Shown here: piece by piece, positions 8,810 through 17,896 of the stretch
How positions within the stretch are numbered: position 1 is the first letter of the stretch
Layout of the letters: every line of letters begins with the position of its first letter
Assembly: GCF_017309075.1 (NCBI RefSeq)
Contig: NZ_JAEMGS010000002.1
Span: forward strand, 1-64,000
Length of the DNA: 64,000 nucleotides
Direction: 5' to 3'
From: Motiliproteus sp. SC1-56
Lineage (GTDB): Bacteria > Pseudomonadota > Gammaproteobacteria > Pseudomonadales > Balneatricaceae
Translations under genes and position numbers: made by a program
The notes under the pieces: generated by a model
What the model was told of the DNA's origin: nothing
Seen by the model: the letters and a program-made list of their open reading frames with translations, nothing else
Databases searched by the model: none

Positions 8810-9055
8810 TCAGAGCTTCCCAAGGGCGGCCTGAAATTCCTCCATGCTGATTCCTGCCCGGGCCATCAGCCCCCGCATTTCCTTTAGCGAGCGTTCGCCT
8901 TTCTGTTTCAGCGTTCGCTGTTCTGCCTGCTCGCGGGCCTCTTCGATCAGCGCCTGCAGGTTGCGTTGAATACCCTCCAGCTCTTTGCGGCTGAGGTTGG
9001 TGCACAGGCTTCGCAGCGTGTCAGGATCTGTCAGGGGTAATAGGGAGTGGGACAT
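8810..9055 (-). CDS. Short H-NS-like protein lacking the DNA-binding domain
   Basis: An 81-residue protein resembling only the N-terminal oligomerisation part of H-NS-family nucleoid proteins. Seen: LSRKELEGIQRNLQALIEE, a Glu/Gln/Lys-rich helix, then LKEMRGLMARAGISMEEFQ, which matches the second dimerisation block of H-NS relatives. The chain then ends with AALGKL and no C-terminal Arg-Gly DNA-binding loop follows. I use the ATG at 9055; a TTG two codons upstream is possible. Full H-NS proteins are about 130 residues. Known truncated forms (H-NST, Hha-like partners) antagonise H-NS by mixed oligomers, and such a role is inferred here. A generic short coiled-coil protein is the alternative. 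Confidence 0.55.
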   Translation of the reverse strand: MSHSLLPLTDPDTLRSLCTNLSRKELEGIQRNLQALIEEAREQAEQRTLKQKGERSLKEMRGLMARAGISMEEFQAALGKL

Positions 9056-9302
9056 CGTCAAATCTGAAAGTTAATGCGTGGAGAAAGAAAAGATCGATAC
9101 GGCGATTGGGTTCGAGATGGTTAGCCTTGAACGGAGTGTCGGCTTGCCTGGTTACAACTTCGGCCATTATAGCTCAATAACGAGCGATACCGAACTGTCA
9201 GCCGGCAGGGTGGTGCGTTGTCCCGAAGGTCAAAAAGAAAGCACAAGGCTTCGTTGATGCGCGAAGCGGCGGGAGTGGAGAGAGCAGGGAACGCAGGTGT
9301 TT

Positions 9303-9335
9303 GCACCAGGGGCGGCTTCAGGCGCCCCTGGTGCA
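9303..9335 (-). terminator. GC-rich hairpin downstream of alanine dehydrogenase
   Basis: GCACCAGGGGC and GCCCCTGGTGC form a strong stem 15 bp beyond the ald stop codon. There is no T-run on the minus strand, so it may be a weak terminator or an mRNA 3'-end stabiliser. Confidence 0.6.
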
Positions 9336-9349
9336 GCAGGTAGTCGGCG

Positions 9350-10468
9350 TTAGCCGGCCAGTGCCTCTTCGGCACGGACGTAGCTGTAGCCCAGGTCGCG
9401 TGCGACCGCCTCATAGGTGATCTGTCCCTTGTGGACGTTGAGGCCGTTGCGCAGGTGCTCGTCATCGAGCAGGGCCTGCTTGTAGCCCTTGTTGGCCAGA
9501 GCGATGGCGTAGGGCAGGGTCGCGTTGGTCAGCGCGAAGGTGGAGGTGCGGGCCACGCCGCCGGGCATGTTGGCGACACAGTAGTGGACCACGCCTTCTA
9601 CCTCGTAGATCGGCTCCTGGTGGGTGGTGGGCTTGGAGGTTTCGAAACATCCGCCCTGGTCGATCGCCACGTCTACCAGAACCGCGCCGGGCTTCATCAG
9701 CTTCAGCATCTCGCGGGTCACCAGCTTGGGGGCGGCGGCGCCGGGAATCAGGACCGCACCGACTACCAGGTCGGCTTCGCGAATGCTGGTCTCGACGGTC
9801 TCGGCGTTGGAGTGAAGGGTCTTCAGTCCGGGGCCGTAAAGGTTGTCCAGCTCTTTGAGGCGGGGCAGGGAGCGGTCCAGGATGGTCACATCAGCGCCCA
9901 TTCCCAGGGCCATGCGCGCAGCATGGGTGCCGACCACGCCGCCGCCGATGACCGCCACCTTGGCCGGGGCCACGCCGGGTACACCGCCCAGCAGGGTGCC
10001 GTTGCCGCCCTGGGCTTTCTCCAGGGCGTGGGCGCCGGCCTGAATGGACATGCGCCCGGCCACTTCGCTCATGGGGGCCAGCAGCGGCAGGCCGCCGCGG
10101 GCGTCGGTCACGGTTTCATAGGCGATGGCCACGGCCTTGGACTCGACCAGCAGCTCGGTCTGGGTGGGGTCGGGGGCGAGGTGCAGGTAGGTGAAGAGAA
10201 TCTGGCCTTCGCGCAGCATGCGGCACTCGTTGGGCTGGGGCTCTTTGACCTTAATGATCATCTCGGCCTGGGCAAAGATCTCCTCGGCGGTGTCGACGAT
10301 GCGCGCCCCGGCGGCCTCGTAGAGTTCGTTGGTCAGGCCGATGGCCTTGCCGCCGTCTCGCTGGATCAGGACCTGGTGGCCGTTGGCAATCAGTTCGCGG
10401 GCGCCGGCAGGGGTCAGGCCGATGCGATACTCGTGGTTCTTTATCTCTTTGGGTACGCCGATAAGCAT
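9350..10468 (-). CDS. ald: Alanine dehydrogenase
   Basis: A 372-residue NAD-dependent L-alanine dehydrogenase (alanine + NAD+ to pyruvate + ammonium + NADH), cytosolic and usually hexameric. Seen: the start [20 protein letters not shown] with substrate-binding Arg15, K74-type catalytic region IIKVKEPQP, the His of TYLHLAPDP, the nucleotide motif [20 protein letters not shown] near residue 170-190, and [18 protein letters not shown], diagnostic of the family. It is monocistronic with a 3' hairpin. The start is followed upstream by an AT-rich 60-bp stretch that would suit an Lrp-type regulator, although no site can be assigned. It likely works with the leftward alanine symporter at 4391-5923. 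Confidence 0.97.
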   Translation of the reverse strand: MLIGVPKEIKNHEYRIGLTPAGARELIANGHQVLIQRDGGKAIGLTNELYEAAGARIVDTAEEIFAQAEMIIKVKEPQPNECRMLREGQILFTYLHLAPDPTQTELLVESKAVAIAYETVTDARGGLPLLAPMSEVAGRMSIQAGAHALEKAQGGNGTLLGGVPGVAPAKVAVIGGGVVGTHAARMALGMGADVTILDRSLPRLKELDNLYGPGLKTLHSNAETVETSIREADLVVGAVLIPGAAAPKLVTREMLKLMKPGAVLVDVAIDQGGCFETSKPTTHQEPIYEVEGVVHYCVANMPGGVARTSTFALTNATLPYAIALANKGYKQALLDDEHLRNGLNVHKGQITYEAVARDLGYSYVRAEEALAG

Positions 10469-10882
10469 TTTTATTCTCCTAACGAGTTCATTGGAATAAT
10501 GTTGCTATCGTAGAGAATTAGCAGGAGAAAATGTTGGTTTAATTCGGATTTTGCTAGATTAAACGCTGGTTTTTCGGTGTTGATGCAGGTGATATTACTG
10601 GTTTGTGGTTGGGGGCTTGAGTCTGCTGCCTGCAAGCGCGGACAAGCGTTGAGTGCGTGGCTCAAGCCGCCTAGTATCACCTGCTTTAAGCATAGTCCGG
10701 TTCGTCGCGATGCTCCGTCCCCGATGCATGTGCCGAGGGCCGATGCTCTGGCGCTCACCTTGGGCTATTAATGGAGGAGACACCTAAAACCTGATGCGCC
10801 ATGATCCCAGGCTTTTTGGTTCGGCATGGCATAAAGGCGAGGGCAAGCGGGTGCGAGTACGGATACGCAAAAGGAGCCTGCG
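10469..10882. other. Intergenic region between ald and a lipoprotein gene
   Basis: 414 bp. The part next to ald (10480-10590) is AT-rich and should contain its promoter. The rest is ordinary GC-rich sequence. I see no RNA gene, repeat or credible small gene; open frames here lack ribosome sites. Confidence 0.5.
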
Positions 10883-11182
10883 ATGGAAGGGATGAGGGTT
10901 GGCGGCCTGCTGGGCGCAGCGGTGATGGTCGCCTTGCTGGTCGGCTGCGACGGGCCGGCGGAAGAAGCCGGGGAAAAGCTGGATAAGACCCTAGAGGAAG
11001 CCTCCAGAGAGGTCGATAAGACCCGCAAAGAACTGAAGTCGGTGCGCGACGAGCTGAAAGAGGTCAAAAGGGAGCACGTACGGGCGCTGGAGGAGCTGGA
11101 GCAGGCTAAAGAGGCCCGGGATCAGGCGGTGGAGCTGCTTGAGCAGGTGCGTGATGGCGACGGTGCTGCGTCACCCGAATGA
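10883..11182 (+). CDS. Small coiled-coil lipoprotein
   Basis: A 99-residue predicted lipoprotein. Seen: an N-terminal hydrophobic segment ending in a lipobox (LLVGC, Cys at about 22), then an almost uninterrupted charged helix from about 30 to 90 with heptad spacing (DKTRKELKSVRDELKEVK), suggesting a trimeric or dimeric coiled coil. The ATG at 10883 is preceded by AAAGGAG at 8 bp spacing. The arrangement resembles Lpp-type or small outer-membrane coiled-coil lipoproteins, but there is no detailed match. It is probably anchored in the outer membrane since residue +2 after Cys is Asp-Gly; an Asp at +2 would instead favour inner-membrane retention. It lies just upstream of the SOS gene dinB, but with its own signals. 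Confidence 0.8.
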   Translation: MEGMRVGGLLGAAVMVALLVGCDGPAEEAGEKLDKTLEEASREVDKTRKELKSVRDELKEVKREHVRALEELEQAKEARDQAVELLEQVRDGDGAASPE

Positions 11183-11219
11183 CCTTCCCCGCGGGGCTGG
11201 CGCGGACTTGTCTCCATGA

Positions 11220-11235
11220 CTGTAATTATATACAG
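11220..11235 (+). promoter_or_regulatory. LexA (SOS) box of dinB
   Basis: CTGT-N8-ACAG with an AT-only spacer (aattatat), a perfect match to the gammaproteobacterial LexA core, 48 bp before the dinB start codon. It would repress dinB until DNA damage. Confidence 0.93.
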
Positions 11236-11282
11236 TGCTCCGCGTGTGCCCCAGCCAGGCTTTAAGCGTCGGTTTTGCCCCT

Positions 11283-12389
11283 ATGTCACCGCTGCATCTG
11301 TCTCCGTCCGCCGGTCGCCAGCGCAAAATCATTCACTGTGATTGCGACTGTTTTTATGCCGCCATCGAAATGCGTGATGACCCCGCCCTGCGGGGGATTC
11401 CCATCGCCGTGGGCGGGGCGCCGGACAAGCGCGGGGTGATCTCAACCTGCAACTACGAAGCGCGGGCGTTCGGGGTGCGATCGGCAATGGCGTCGGCCCG
11501 CGCGGTCACGATCTGCCCAGGGTTGCGCATCCTGCCGCCCCGCTTTGAGGCCTACCGCGAGGCCAGCGCTCAGATCAGCGCCATTTTCGCCGACTACACC
11601 GAATTTATTGAGCCCCTTTCCCTGGACGAAGCCTACCTGGACGTGACCGATTGCCACGCCTGCCAGGGCAGCGCGACCCTGATCGCCGAGGAGATCCGGC
11701 AACGGGTCCGGGCCCAGGTGGGCATCACCATCTCCGCTGGCGTGGCGCCGAACAAGTTTCTCGCCAAGGTGGCGAGTGACTGGAACAAGCCCGATGGGCT
11801 GTGCGTCATCACCCCCGACCAGGTCCCCGAGTTTGTCGAGCGCTTGCCGGTGAGCCGGCTGCACGGGGTGGGGCCTGCCACCGCGGCGCGCCTCAAAGCA
11901 CGGGGCATTGAAACCTGCGGCGACGTCCGTCCCTACAGGGTGCTTGAACTGAGCCAGTGGTTGGGGCGGTTTGGCGAGCGTCTGTATCAGCTCTGCCGGG
12001 GCATTGACGAGCGCCCGGTGAAAACCAGCTGGCGGCGCAAGTCGGTTAGCGTGGAGAACACCTACCCCCATGACCTGCCGGACCTGGCCAGCTGCGAAGC
12101 GCGGCTGCCGGCGTTGCTGGAATCACTGGAGCGGCGCCTGGGGCGGCTGGACAGCAGTTACCGGGTGGTGGGCGCCCTGGTCAAGGTGAAATTTGACGAC
12201 TTCACCCAGACTACCGTCGAGCAGCGCAGCCTGACCCCTGATGCAGCCCTCTACCGCCGGCTGCTGGGTGAGGGGGTGGCCCGGGGAGAGCGGCCGGTGC
12301 GCCTGCTGGGGGTGGGGGTGCGGCTCGAGGATCTGGCCGAGGCAGCCCCGACGGCGGGGCAGTTGCGCCAGCTCAGTCTCGACTTATGA
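11283..12389 (+). CDS. dinB: DNA polymerase IV (Y-family translesion polymerase)
   Basis: A 368-residue Y-family polymerase that copies past damaged bases. Seen: the catalytic start KIIHCDCDCFYAAIEM with the metal-binding Asp, the FGVRSAM finger motif, the acidic SLDEAYLDVT motif at about residue 100, helix-hairpin-helix VSRLHGVGPATAARL near 180, and a little-finger domain ending in QLRQLSLDL, which resembles a beta-clamp-binding tail. I reject the upstream GTG at 11235 since it lies inside the LexA box and start at the ATG at 11283. The stop overlaps by 6 bp the stop of the convergent RND gene. SOS regulation is supported by the box at 11220-11235. Confidence 0.96.
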   Translation: MSPLHLSPSAGRQRKIIHCDCDCFYAAIEMRDDPALRGIPIAVGGAPDKRGVISTCNYEARAFGVRSAMASARAVTICPGLRILPPRFEAYREASAQISAIFADYTEFIEPLSLDEAYLDVTDCHACQGSATLIAEEIRQRVRAQVGITISAGVAPNKFLAKVASDWNKPDGLCVITPDQVPEFVERLPVSRLHGVGPATAARLKARGIETCGDVRPYRVLELSQWLGRFGERLYQLCRGIDERPVKTSWRRKSVSVENTYPHDLPDLASCEARLPALLESLERRLGRLDSSYRVVGALVKVKFDDFTQTTVEQRSLTPDAALYRRLLGEGVARGERPVRLLGVGVRLEDLAEAAPTAGQLRQLSLDL

Positions 12390-15300
12390 GGCGGCGGCCG
12401 TGACCGTCCCCTTGAGTCCCAGCATTCGCTTGGCGTTTTCCAGCATGTAGAGCAGCGAGGGGACTACCAGCAGAATCAGCAGGGTCGCGAAGGCGAGGCC
12501 GAAGACGATGGAAGTGGCCATCGGAATCAAAAACTGCGCCTGCAGGGAGGTCTCGAACAGGATCGGGCTGAGGCCGGCAATGGTGGTCAGGGAGGTCAGC
12601 AGCACCGCCCGCAGGCGTTGGCAGGCCGCCTCCACGATCGCCTCCTCTACTTCCATGCCTTTTTCCCGCAGTTTGCGGTAAAAGGTGATCAGCACGATGG
12701 AGTCGTTGATCACGATCCCCGAAAGCCCGAACAGCCCGAACAGCGAGAGGATTGTCAGCGCTTTGCCCATCACCAGGTGGCCGATAATGGCGCCGGTGAG
12801 CCCCAGCGGAATGGCGGCCATGACGGTCAGCGGCCAGCTGTAGGAGGAGAACACCCAGGCCAGGATGATGTAGATCAGCGCCAGGGCGATCACCAGCCCG
12901 GTCTTCATGTCGGCCAGGGTCTCCCGCTCGTCCGCCTTTTTCCCCTCGAAGCTGGCCTGGACGCCGTAGCGCCCGGTGATCTCCTGCAGGGGGCCGGCCC
13001 GCAGTTCGTCGATAATCTGGTTGGCGTTGGCCGCCTTGTCATCGACGTCGGCGGAAACCACCAGCGCCAGCTGGCCGTCGATGCGCTTGAGGGTGTCCAG
13101 CCCCCGTTTGGCCCGGAATTCCACCACGTTGCTCAGGGGGGTGGAGTCGCCGTTGGGCAGCAGTATCGGCAGGCGATCCAGGGTTGCCAGGTGATCGCGC
13201 TCGCTATCGGGCAGGATAACCCGTACCTCCACCTCGTCGTCCTGGTCGTAGAAGATCTGCACCAGCTGGCCGTCAAAGGCCGCCCGCAGGCGCCGCCCCA
13301 CGGTTTCCAGGTCAAGCCCTGCGGCCTTGCCGGTGCCGGTGAGGGCGTAGATCCACTGCTCCTTGCCGTAGGGCAGGTCGTCGTCGACGTTACTCACCCC
13401 GGTGTAGCGCTTGAGCAGCGCCTGCAGCTCCAGGGAGGCGGACTTGAGGGCGTCGGTGGTACCGCCGGCCAGCTTGATTTCGATGGGCTTGCCGGGCGGG
13501 CCGCCGCTCTGCTGGGTGATGCTGAGCCGCTCAAGACCCGCCACCTGCGGTAACTTCTCCCGCCAGCGGGCCAGCAGGGTCTCGTTGGGCAGGTTCCGTT
13601 GCTCGGCGTTGACCAGTTGCACGAACAGGGCCCCGTACTCGTCGCCATTACTCGCCGCGGCGCTGTCGCGCTCGAACAGGGAGCGGCGCTGGTGTTGTAT
13701 CACCGACTCCACCAATCCGCCGCCAAGCTCCTCCTCGGCTTCGTACAGGCCGGCCTCGAGGCGATCCAGGAAGTCATCCACCCGCCGCGGTTCGGTGCCG
13801 GCGGTGAACTGCACGCTGGCGGTGAGCACATCCCCGTCCACCACCGGGAAAAAGGTAAAGGGGACGCGACCGCCCGCCACCAGCCCCACGGCCAGGATCA
13901 GGCTGGCGAGGGCGGTGCTGAACGTGACCCAGCGCAGGCGGATGGCGGCCTTGACCAGGCGTCGGAAACCGTGCTCCTTGAAGTCATTGAAGCCCTTGTC
14001 CAGCCAGGCCCGCAGGCGCCCCGGCTTGACCTTGTCGGCCCGCTTCAGGCTGTGGTGAAGGTGGCCCGGCAGGATCAGGAAACACTCCACCAGGGAGGCG
14101 ATAATCACGCAGATCACCACCGTTGGAATGTCGATCAAGATGTTGCCGATGGTTCCGCCGACCAGCAGCAGGGGCAGGAAGGCGCTGATGGTGGTCAGGG
14201 AGGAGGCCATGACCGGCGCCAGCATCCGTTGGGCCCCGCCGATGGCGGCGTAGACCCCGGGCTCCCCCTGTTGCACGTGGGCGAGGGTGTCTTCGCCCAC
14301 CACGATGGCATCGTCGACGATAATCCCCAGCGCCATGATCATGCCGAACAGGCTGATCAGGTTGATGCTGCCGCCGATCAGATGGAGGATCGCCAGGGTG
14401 GCGAGAAAGCTGACAGGGATGCCCATGGTCACCCAGAAGGCGACCCGCACGTTGAGGAACAGGAAGAGCATGGCGACGACCAGGATAAGCCCGCCCAGGC
14501 CGTTCTTGAGCAGCAGATTGATGCGGTCCTGCAGGTAGTTCCAGCGTTCGTTGTAAACGGTCAGCTCCACCCCCTCGGGCAGGGTGGGGCGCACTTCTTC
14601 AAGCCACTGGTGGAGCAGGTGGGCGGCTTTCAGGGTATCGTCGTTCTCGGTGCGTTGCAGGATCAGCTCCACCGCCGGGCGCTGCTGAAACTCCAGGTAG
14701 GTCTGGTTGTCCTGGGGGCGGCGTTCAATCCGCGCCACATCCCCGAGTCGCACCAGCCGGCCGTCGGCCTGGGTGACCAGCGGCAGTTCGGCGAAGGCCT
14801 CGGTTTCCCGGGCCTGGCTGAGGCTGCGGATCTGGCGGGCGCCGTCGCTGCGTCCGGCGGTGCCGGCGGGCAGGTCCTGGCTGCGCCGGTCCACCACCGC
14901 GGCGATTTCGTTCAGGGTCATGCCCAGCTCGTGCAGGCGGTCGGTGGGGACCTGGATGGCGATCTCCTGTTCCGGCAGCCCGGCGATATCCACCTTGCGC
15001 ACCCCCCGGGCGAGCAGGTCCCGTTCCAGCCGGCGGGCCAGCGGGCGCAGCTCCTCCAGGGAGTCGTTGCTGCTGATCACCACGCTGGCGATGGTCTCGT
15101 AGCGGGTGATCTGCTGCACCACCGGTTCCTCGGCATCCTGGGGCAGGTTGCGGATGCCGTCGATCTTCTGCTTGACCTGGTCCAGCACCTCACCGGTATC
15201 GGCCCCTTCGTCCAGCTCCAGGCGCAGGGAGGCGACGCCCTGGTTGGAGGTGGAGAGGATCCGGTCGACGTGGTTGACGCTCTTGAGCTCCTGCTCGATG

Positions 15301-15521
15301 GGGATGGTGATATTGCGCTGGACGTCCTCGGCGGCGGCGCCGCTCCAGATCACCTGTATGGTGATGATGTCGAGCTCAAAGGTGGGGAAGAACTGGGTGT
15401 TGAGCTTTTTGATGCCGTAGCTTCCCGCCAGGATCATCAGGAACATCAACAGGTTGGCGGCCACCCGGTGGGTGGCAAAGAGACGGATGAAGCCGTGGAG
15501 CATGCCGCTGGGACGGGTCAT
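12384..15521 (-). CDS. RND efflux pump, inner-membrane permease (HAE1/AcrB-like)
   Basis: A 1045-residue resistance-nodulation-division permease that exports substrates using the proton gradient. Seen: the first helix with the FFPTFELDIITI motif after it, the two large periplasmic loops, and TM4 residues LISLFGMIMALGIIVDDAIVVGE with the proton-relay Asp pair. The second repeat has LFGLFGLSGIVINDSIVL, and the tail ends in TM12. The length matches full RND pumps. Its ATG follows the adaptor stop by one base, with GGAGG inside the adaptor end, so the two are co-translated. No outer-membrane TolC-type gene lies here, so it must borrow one. The weak TM4 polarity fits HAE1 drug or lipid pumps rather than heavy-metal pumps; substrate is unknown. 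Confidence 0.95.
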   Translation of the reverse strand: MTRPSGMLHGFIRLFATHRVAANLLMFLMILAGSYGIKKLNTQFFPTFELDIITIQVIWSGAAAEDVQRNITIPIEQELKSVNHVDRILSTSNQGVASLRLELDEGADTGEVLDQVKQKIDGIRNLPQDAEEPVVQQITRYETIASVVISSNDSLEELRPLARRLERDLLARGVRKVDIAGLPEQEIAIQVPTDRLHELGMTLNEIAAVVDRRSQDLPAGTAGRSDGARQIRSLSQARETEAFAELPLVTQADGRLVRLGDVARIERRPQDNQTYLEFQQRPAVELILQRTENDDTLKAAHLLHQWLEEVRPTLPEGVELTVYNERWNYLQDRINLLLKNGLGGLILVVAMLFLFLNVRVAFWVTMGIPVSFLATLAILHLIGGSINLISLFGMIMALGIIVDDAIVVGEDTLAHVQQGEPGVYAAIGGAQRMLAPVMASSLTTISAFLPLLLVGGTIGNILIDIPTVVICVIIASLVECFLILPGHLHHSLKRADKVKPGRLRAWLDKGFNDFKEHGFRRLVKAAIRLRWVTFSTALASLILAVGLVAGGRVPFTFFPVVDGDVLTASVQFTAGTEPRRVDDFLDRLEAGLYEAEEELGGGLVESVIQHQRRSLFERDSAAASNGDEYGALFVQLVNAEQRNLPNETLLARWREKLPQVAGLERLSITQQSGGPPGKPIEIKLAGGTTDALKSASLELQALLKRYTGVSNVDDDLPYGKEQWIYALTGTGKAAGLDLETVGRRLRAAFDGQLVQIFYDQDDEVEVRVILPDSERDHLATLDRLPILLPNGDSTPLSNVVEFRAKRGLDTLKRIDGQLALVVSADVDDKAANANQIIDELRAGPLQEITGRYGVQASFEGKKADERETLADMKTGLVIALALIYIILAWVFSSYSWPLTVMAAIPLGLTGAIIGHLVMGKALTILSLFGLFGLSGIVINDSIVLITFYRKLREKGMEVEEAIVEAACQRLRAVLLTSLTTIAGLSPILFETSLQAQFLIPMATSIVFGLAFATLLILLVVPSLLYMLENAKRMLGLKGTVTAAAS

Positions 15522-15522
15522 G

Positions 15523-16779
15523 TCAGGCCTCCGCCCGGCGTACTTTCAGGCCACTGATGGCGTTGGGCAGCTGGGTGGTGACGATGGCGTCGCCGGACCG
15601 AATCTGCTCGCCGCGCACCAGGATGCGGGGGTTGCCGTCGCGCCGGGTTTCCCCGACCCGCTCGACGCTAACCGGCTCCAGCCGCCCCTCGCGAATGCGG
15701 TAGACCCGGTCGGTACCGTAGAGCGCCTGCGCGGGAATGGCGAGTACGTTCTCAAGCGGCGGCAGGGTCAGCTCCAGCTCCAGGGGGCGTCCGAGTTCCA
15801 GCGAACCCGGGGCCGAGTCGACCCGGAACAGGGCATCCACCCCCGCCTTGCCGCCGCCCACCTGGCCGGAGAGACGTTGCAGACTCATGGTCAGCGGCTG
15901 GCCATCGAGGGTGGCGACGGCCTGCAGGGTATCGCCGCGCTCCAGGGCGGCGCGGATGGTGCCGAGGCGTCGCGAGGGAATCTGGGCCCGCACTTCCAGC
16001 GCACCGGTGTCATACAGGCGCACCAGGGGGTCGCCGCTGCGCACCCGGTCTCCGGGGGCCACGTTGACCTGTGCGACCCGACCCTGGAAAGGGGCGCGAA
16101 CCTCGGTCCGTTCCAGGTCGAGCCGGGCCGCTTCCAGCTGGCTGCGGGCCTGCACCTGCAGCGCCTGGAGCTGCTTGAGACGGCTCGGGTGTTCGTCGAT
16201 CTCTCGTTGGCGGTTGCTCAGGGCCAGCGCCTGCTGCTGGTAGTTGCGCTCGGCCTCGTCCAGCTGGGTCTGGGAGCTCACCTGGCGTCCCTGCAGCTCC
16301 TTGAAGCGGGCCACGGCGCGGCGGCTCAGGGCCAGCAACTCTTCTTCGATGGCCAGGGCGCGCCGGTCGGCGCGGTGGCGGTTATTCTCGCTGTCGATGC
16401 GGGCCTGAATATCCGCCAGTTCGGCCTCGCGCCGGGCTACCACCAGTTTGGCGTCGCGGGGATCGAGCTGCAGCAGCCGCTCGCCCTCCTGCACCGGGTT
16501 GCCCTCGCGCACAGAGAGGCTTTCGACAAAGGCGGTGACCGCGGCCGAGAGCTCGGCGGTGCGGGGTGATTCGATGCTGCCATAGAGGGTGATCTGGGGA
16601 GCGACAGTCTCCAGTTTGGCCTCGAGGGTGTTGACCGCCCATTCGCGCTCCTCCGCAGGCCGGGCCGGCGGGGTGGGTTTGCTCTTGACCATGGCGGCGA
16701 ACGCCAGCACGGCCAGCAGCAGGATCAGGAGCGCAGCGAGGTAGGGCAGGGCGCGACGATAGGTCAGGCGGCTTGGCAT
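15523..16779 (-). CDS. RND efflux pump periplasmic adaptor (HlyD/MexE type)
   Basis: A 418-residue membrane-fusion protein that links the RND permease to an outer-membrane channel. Seen: an N-terminal helix (about residues 12-30), a biotinyl-lipoyl half-motif (VREGNPVQEGERLLQLD), a long alpha-hairpin with RQVSSQTQLDEAERNYQQQA, the second lipoyl half (VRAPFQGRVAQVNVAPGDRV), a beta-barrel and a membrane-proximal end. I place the start at the ATG at 16779, because the longer frame begins with TTG at 16836 and adds nothing family-like. It is the first gene of the two-gene pump operon. The 220-bp region upstream faces the hydrolase gene and shows no clear regulator site. Confidence 0.93.
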   Translation of the reverse strand: MPSRLTYRRALPYLAALLILLLAVLAFAAMVKSKPTPPARPAEEREWAVNTLEAKLETVAPQITLYGSIESPRTAELSAAVTAFVESLSVREGNPVQEGERLLQLDPRDAKLVVARREAELADIQARIDSENNRHRADRRALAIEEELLALSRRAVARFKELQGRQVSSQTQLDEAERNYQQQALALSNRQREIDEHPSRLKQLQALQVQARSQLEAARLDLERTEVRAPFQGRVAQVNVAPGDRVRSGDPLVRLYDTGALEVRAQIPSRRLGTIRAALERGDTLQAVATLDGQPLTMSLQRLSGQVGGGKAGVDALFRVDSAPGSLELGRPLELELTLPPLENVLAIPAQALYGTDRVYRIREGRLEPVSVERVGETRRDGNPRILVRGEQIRSGDAIVTTQLPNAISGLKVRRAEA

Positions 16780-17002
16780 GGGGTGTTTCGATATCCGGCT
16801 GTAGGTGTAAGGGCTATCTGTTTGAATAAAAACCAAAGAGTCGCCTTGGCGACACCTTTGAAAGGACTTCAGAATAACGCAATAATTCCCCCGTGTCCGG
16901 ACAGGGACCTAAGCTTTACCGAACTTTAGGTTAACAGGCGGTAAAACGTCCGCGCCCCCGGGCAGGCCGGGATTGCGCGGGAACTGACAGGTGAGGAGAG
17001 CT

Positions 17003-17860
17003 ATGCGAACCGAAAGCTTTTTGGCGCTCAACCCCCAGGGGTTTCACCGGGTGGTATACCGGGAGTGGGGTGCACGGGAGAACGAGCGGGTATTGGTCTG
17101 TGTTCATGGCCTGGTGCGCAACAGTCGCGACTTCGACGAGGTGGCCCGGGCGTTGAGCCGGGATTATCGCGTGGTCTGTCCGGACGTGGTCGGTCGCGGT
17201 GACAGCGACTGGCTGCCGCCGGGAGCGACCTACCAGGTTCAGCAGTACGTCAGCGACATGACGGCGCTGTTGGCGCGGCTTAACGTGGAAAAGGTCGACT
17301 GGCTCGGCACCTCCATGGGCGGCATGATCGGCATGGCGATGGCCGCGCTACCGGGATCCCCCATTGAGCACCTGGTGCTCAACGATGTTGGTCCCAGCAT
17401 CAGCCGCGCGGCGCTGAAGCGAATCGGCGAATACGTGGGGCGGGCGCCCCTGTTTCAAGACCACGCCGAGGTGGAAGCCTACCTTCGATCGGTTTATCCG
17501 GCCTTTGACGGGATTGAGCCGCGCCTTTGGCAGCAGCTGGCCCGGCACGCCAGCCGCGAGACCGAAGACGGTAAACTGGCGTTGGCGTATGATCCGGCCA
17601 TTGGTGAACACCTGCGCCAGGCCGCCGACGAGGCGGTGGAGCTCTGGGACCTGTGGGAGCAGGTGTCCTGCCCCCAGCTGCTGTTCTGGGGCGAGGAGTC
17701 AGATGTGTTGAGCGCCGAAACCGTCGCCCGCATGCAGGCGACCCGGCCCGATTCCCTGACCCTGAGCGCCTGGCCCGGAATCGGCCACCCGCCTTCCCTG
17801 ATGGAGCCTGCGCAGATCAAGGTGCTGGTGGAGTGGCTACGAACCCAGCGGGCCGCCTGA
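17003..17860 (+). CDS. Alpha/beta hydrolase
   Basis: A 285-residue alpha/beta-hydrolase-fold enzyme. Seen: the oxyanion-hole motif VHGLVRNSRDF near residue 37, the nucleophile elbow GTSMGGMIG at about 100, and the catalytic His in WPGIGHPPSL near the end. A probable acid Asp lies in SDVLSAE. I use the ATG at 17003, since GAGGAG is 5-6 bp upstream; a GTG at 16991 overlaps that site. The substrate is not evident; close relatives include many esterases and C-C hydrolases. It is followed after 36 bp by the kinase gene on the same strand, so a shared transcript is likely. Confidence 0.9.
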   Translation: MRTESFLALNPQGFHRVVYREWGARENERVLVCVHGLVRNSRDFDEVARALSRDYRVVCPDVVGRGDSDWLPPGATYQVQQYVSDMTALLARLNVEKVDWLGTSMGGMIGMAMAALPGSPIEHLVLNDVGPSISRAALKRIGEYVGRAPLFQDHAEVEAYLRSVYPAFDGIEPRLWQQLARHASRETEDGKLALAYDPAIGEHLRQAADEAVELWDLWEQVSCPQLLFWGEESDVLSAETVARMQATRPDSLTLSAWPGIGHPPSLMEPAQIKVLVEWLRTQRAA

Positions 17861-17896
17861 GCGTTGCCGCAGGCGGCTTCAAGACGGAGTAACGGA

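Noticed and set aside
11235-11282. Upstream GTG start for dinB
   Set aside because: It lies inside the LexA box and adds no family sequence; the ATG at 11283 fits the Y-family start.
12618-15557. Long plus-strand frames opposite the RND genes (for example 13599-15557)
   Set aside because: They are shadows of GC-rich genes on the other strand: His/Gln/Gly-rich, no domain, no ribosome site.
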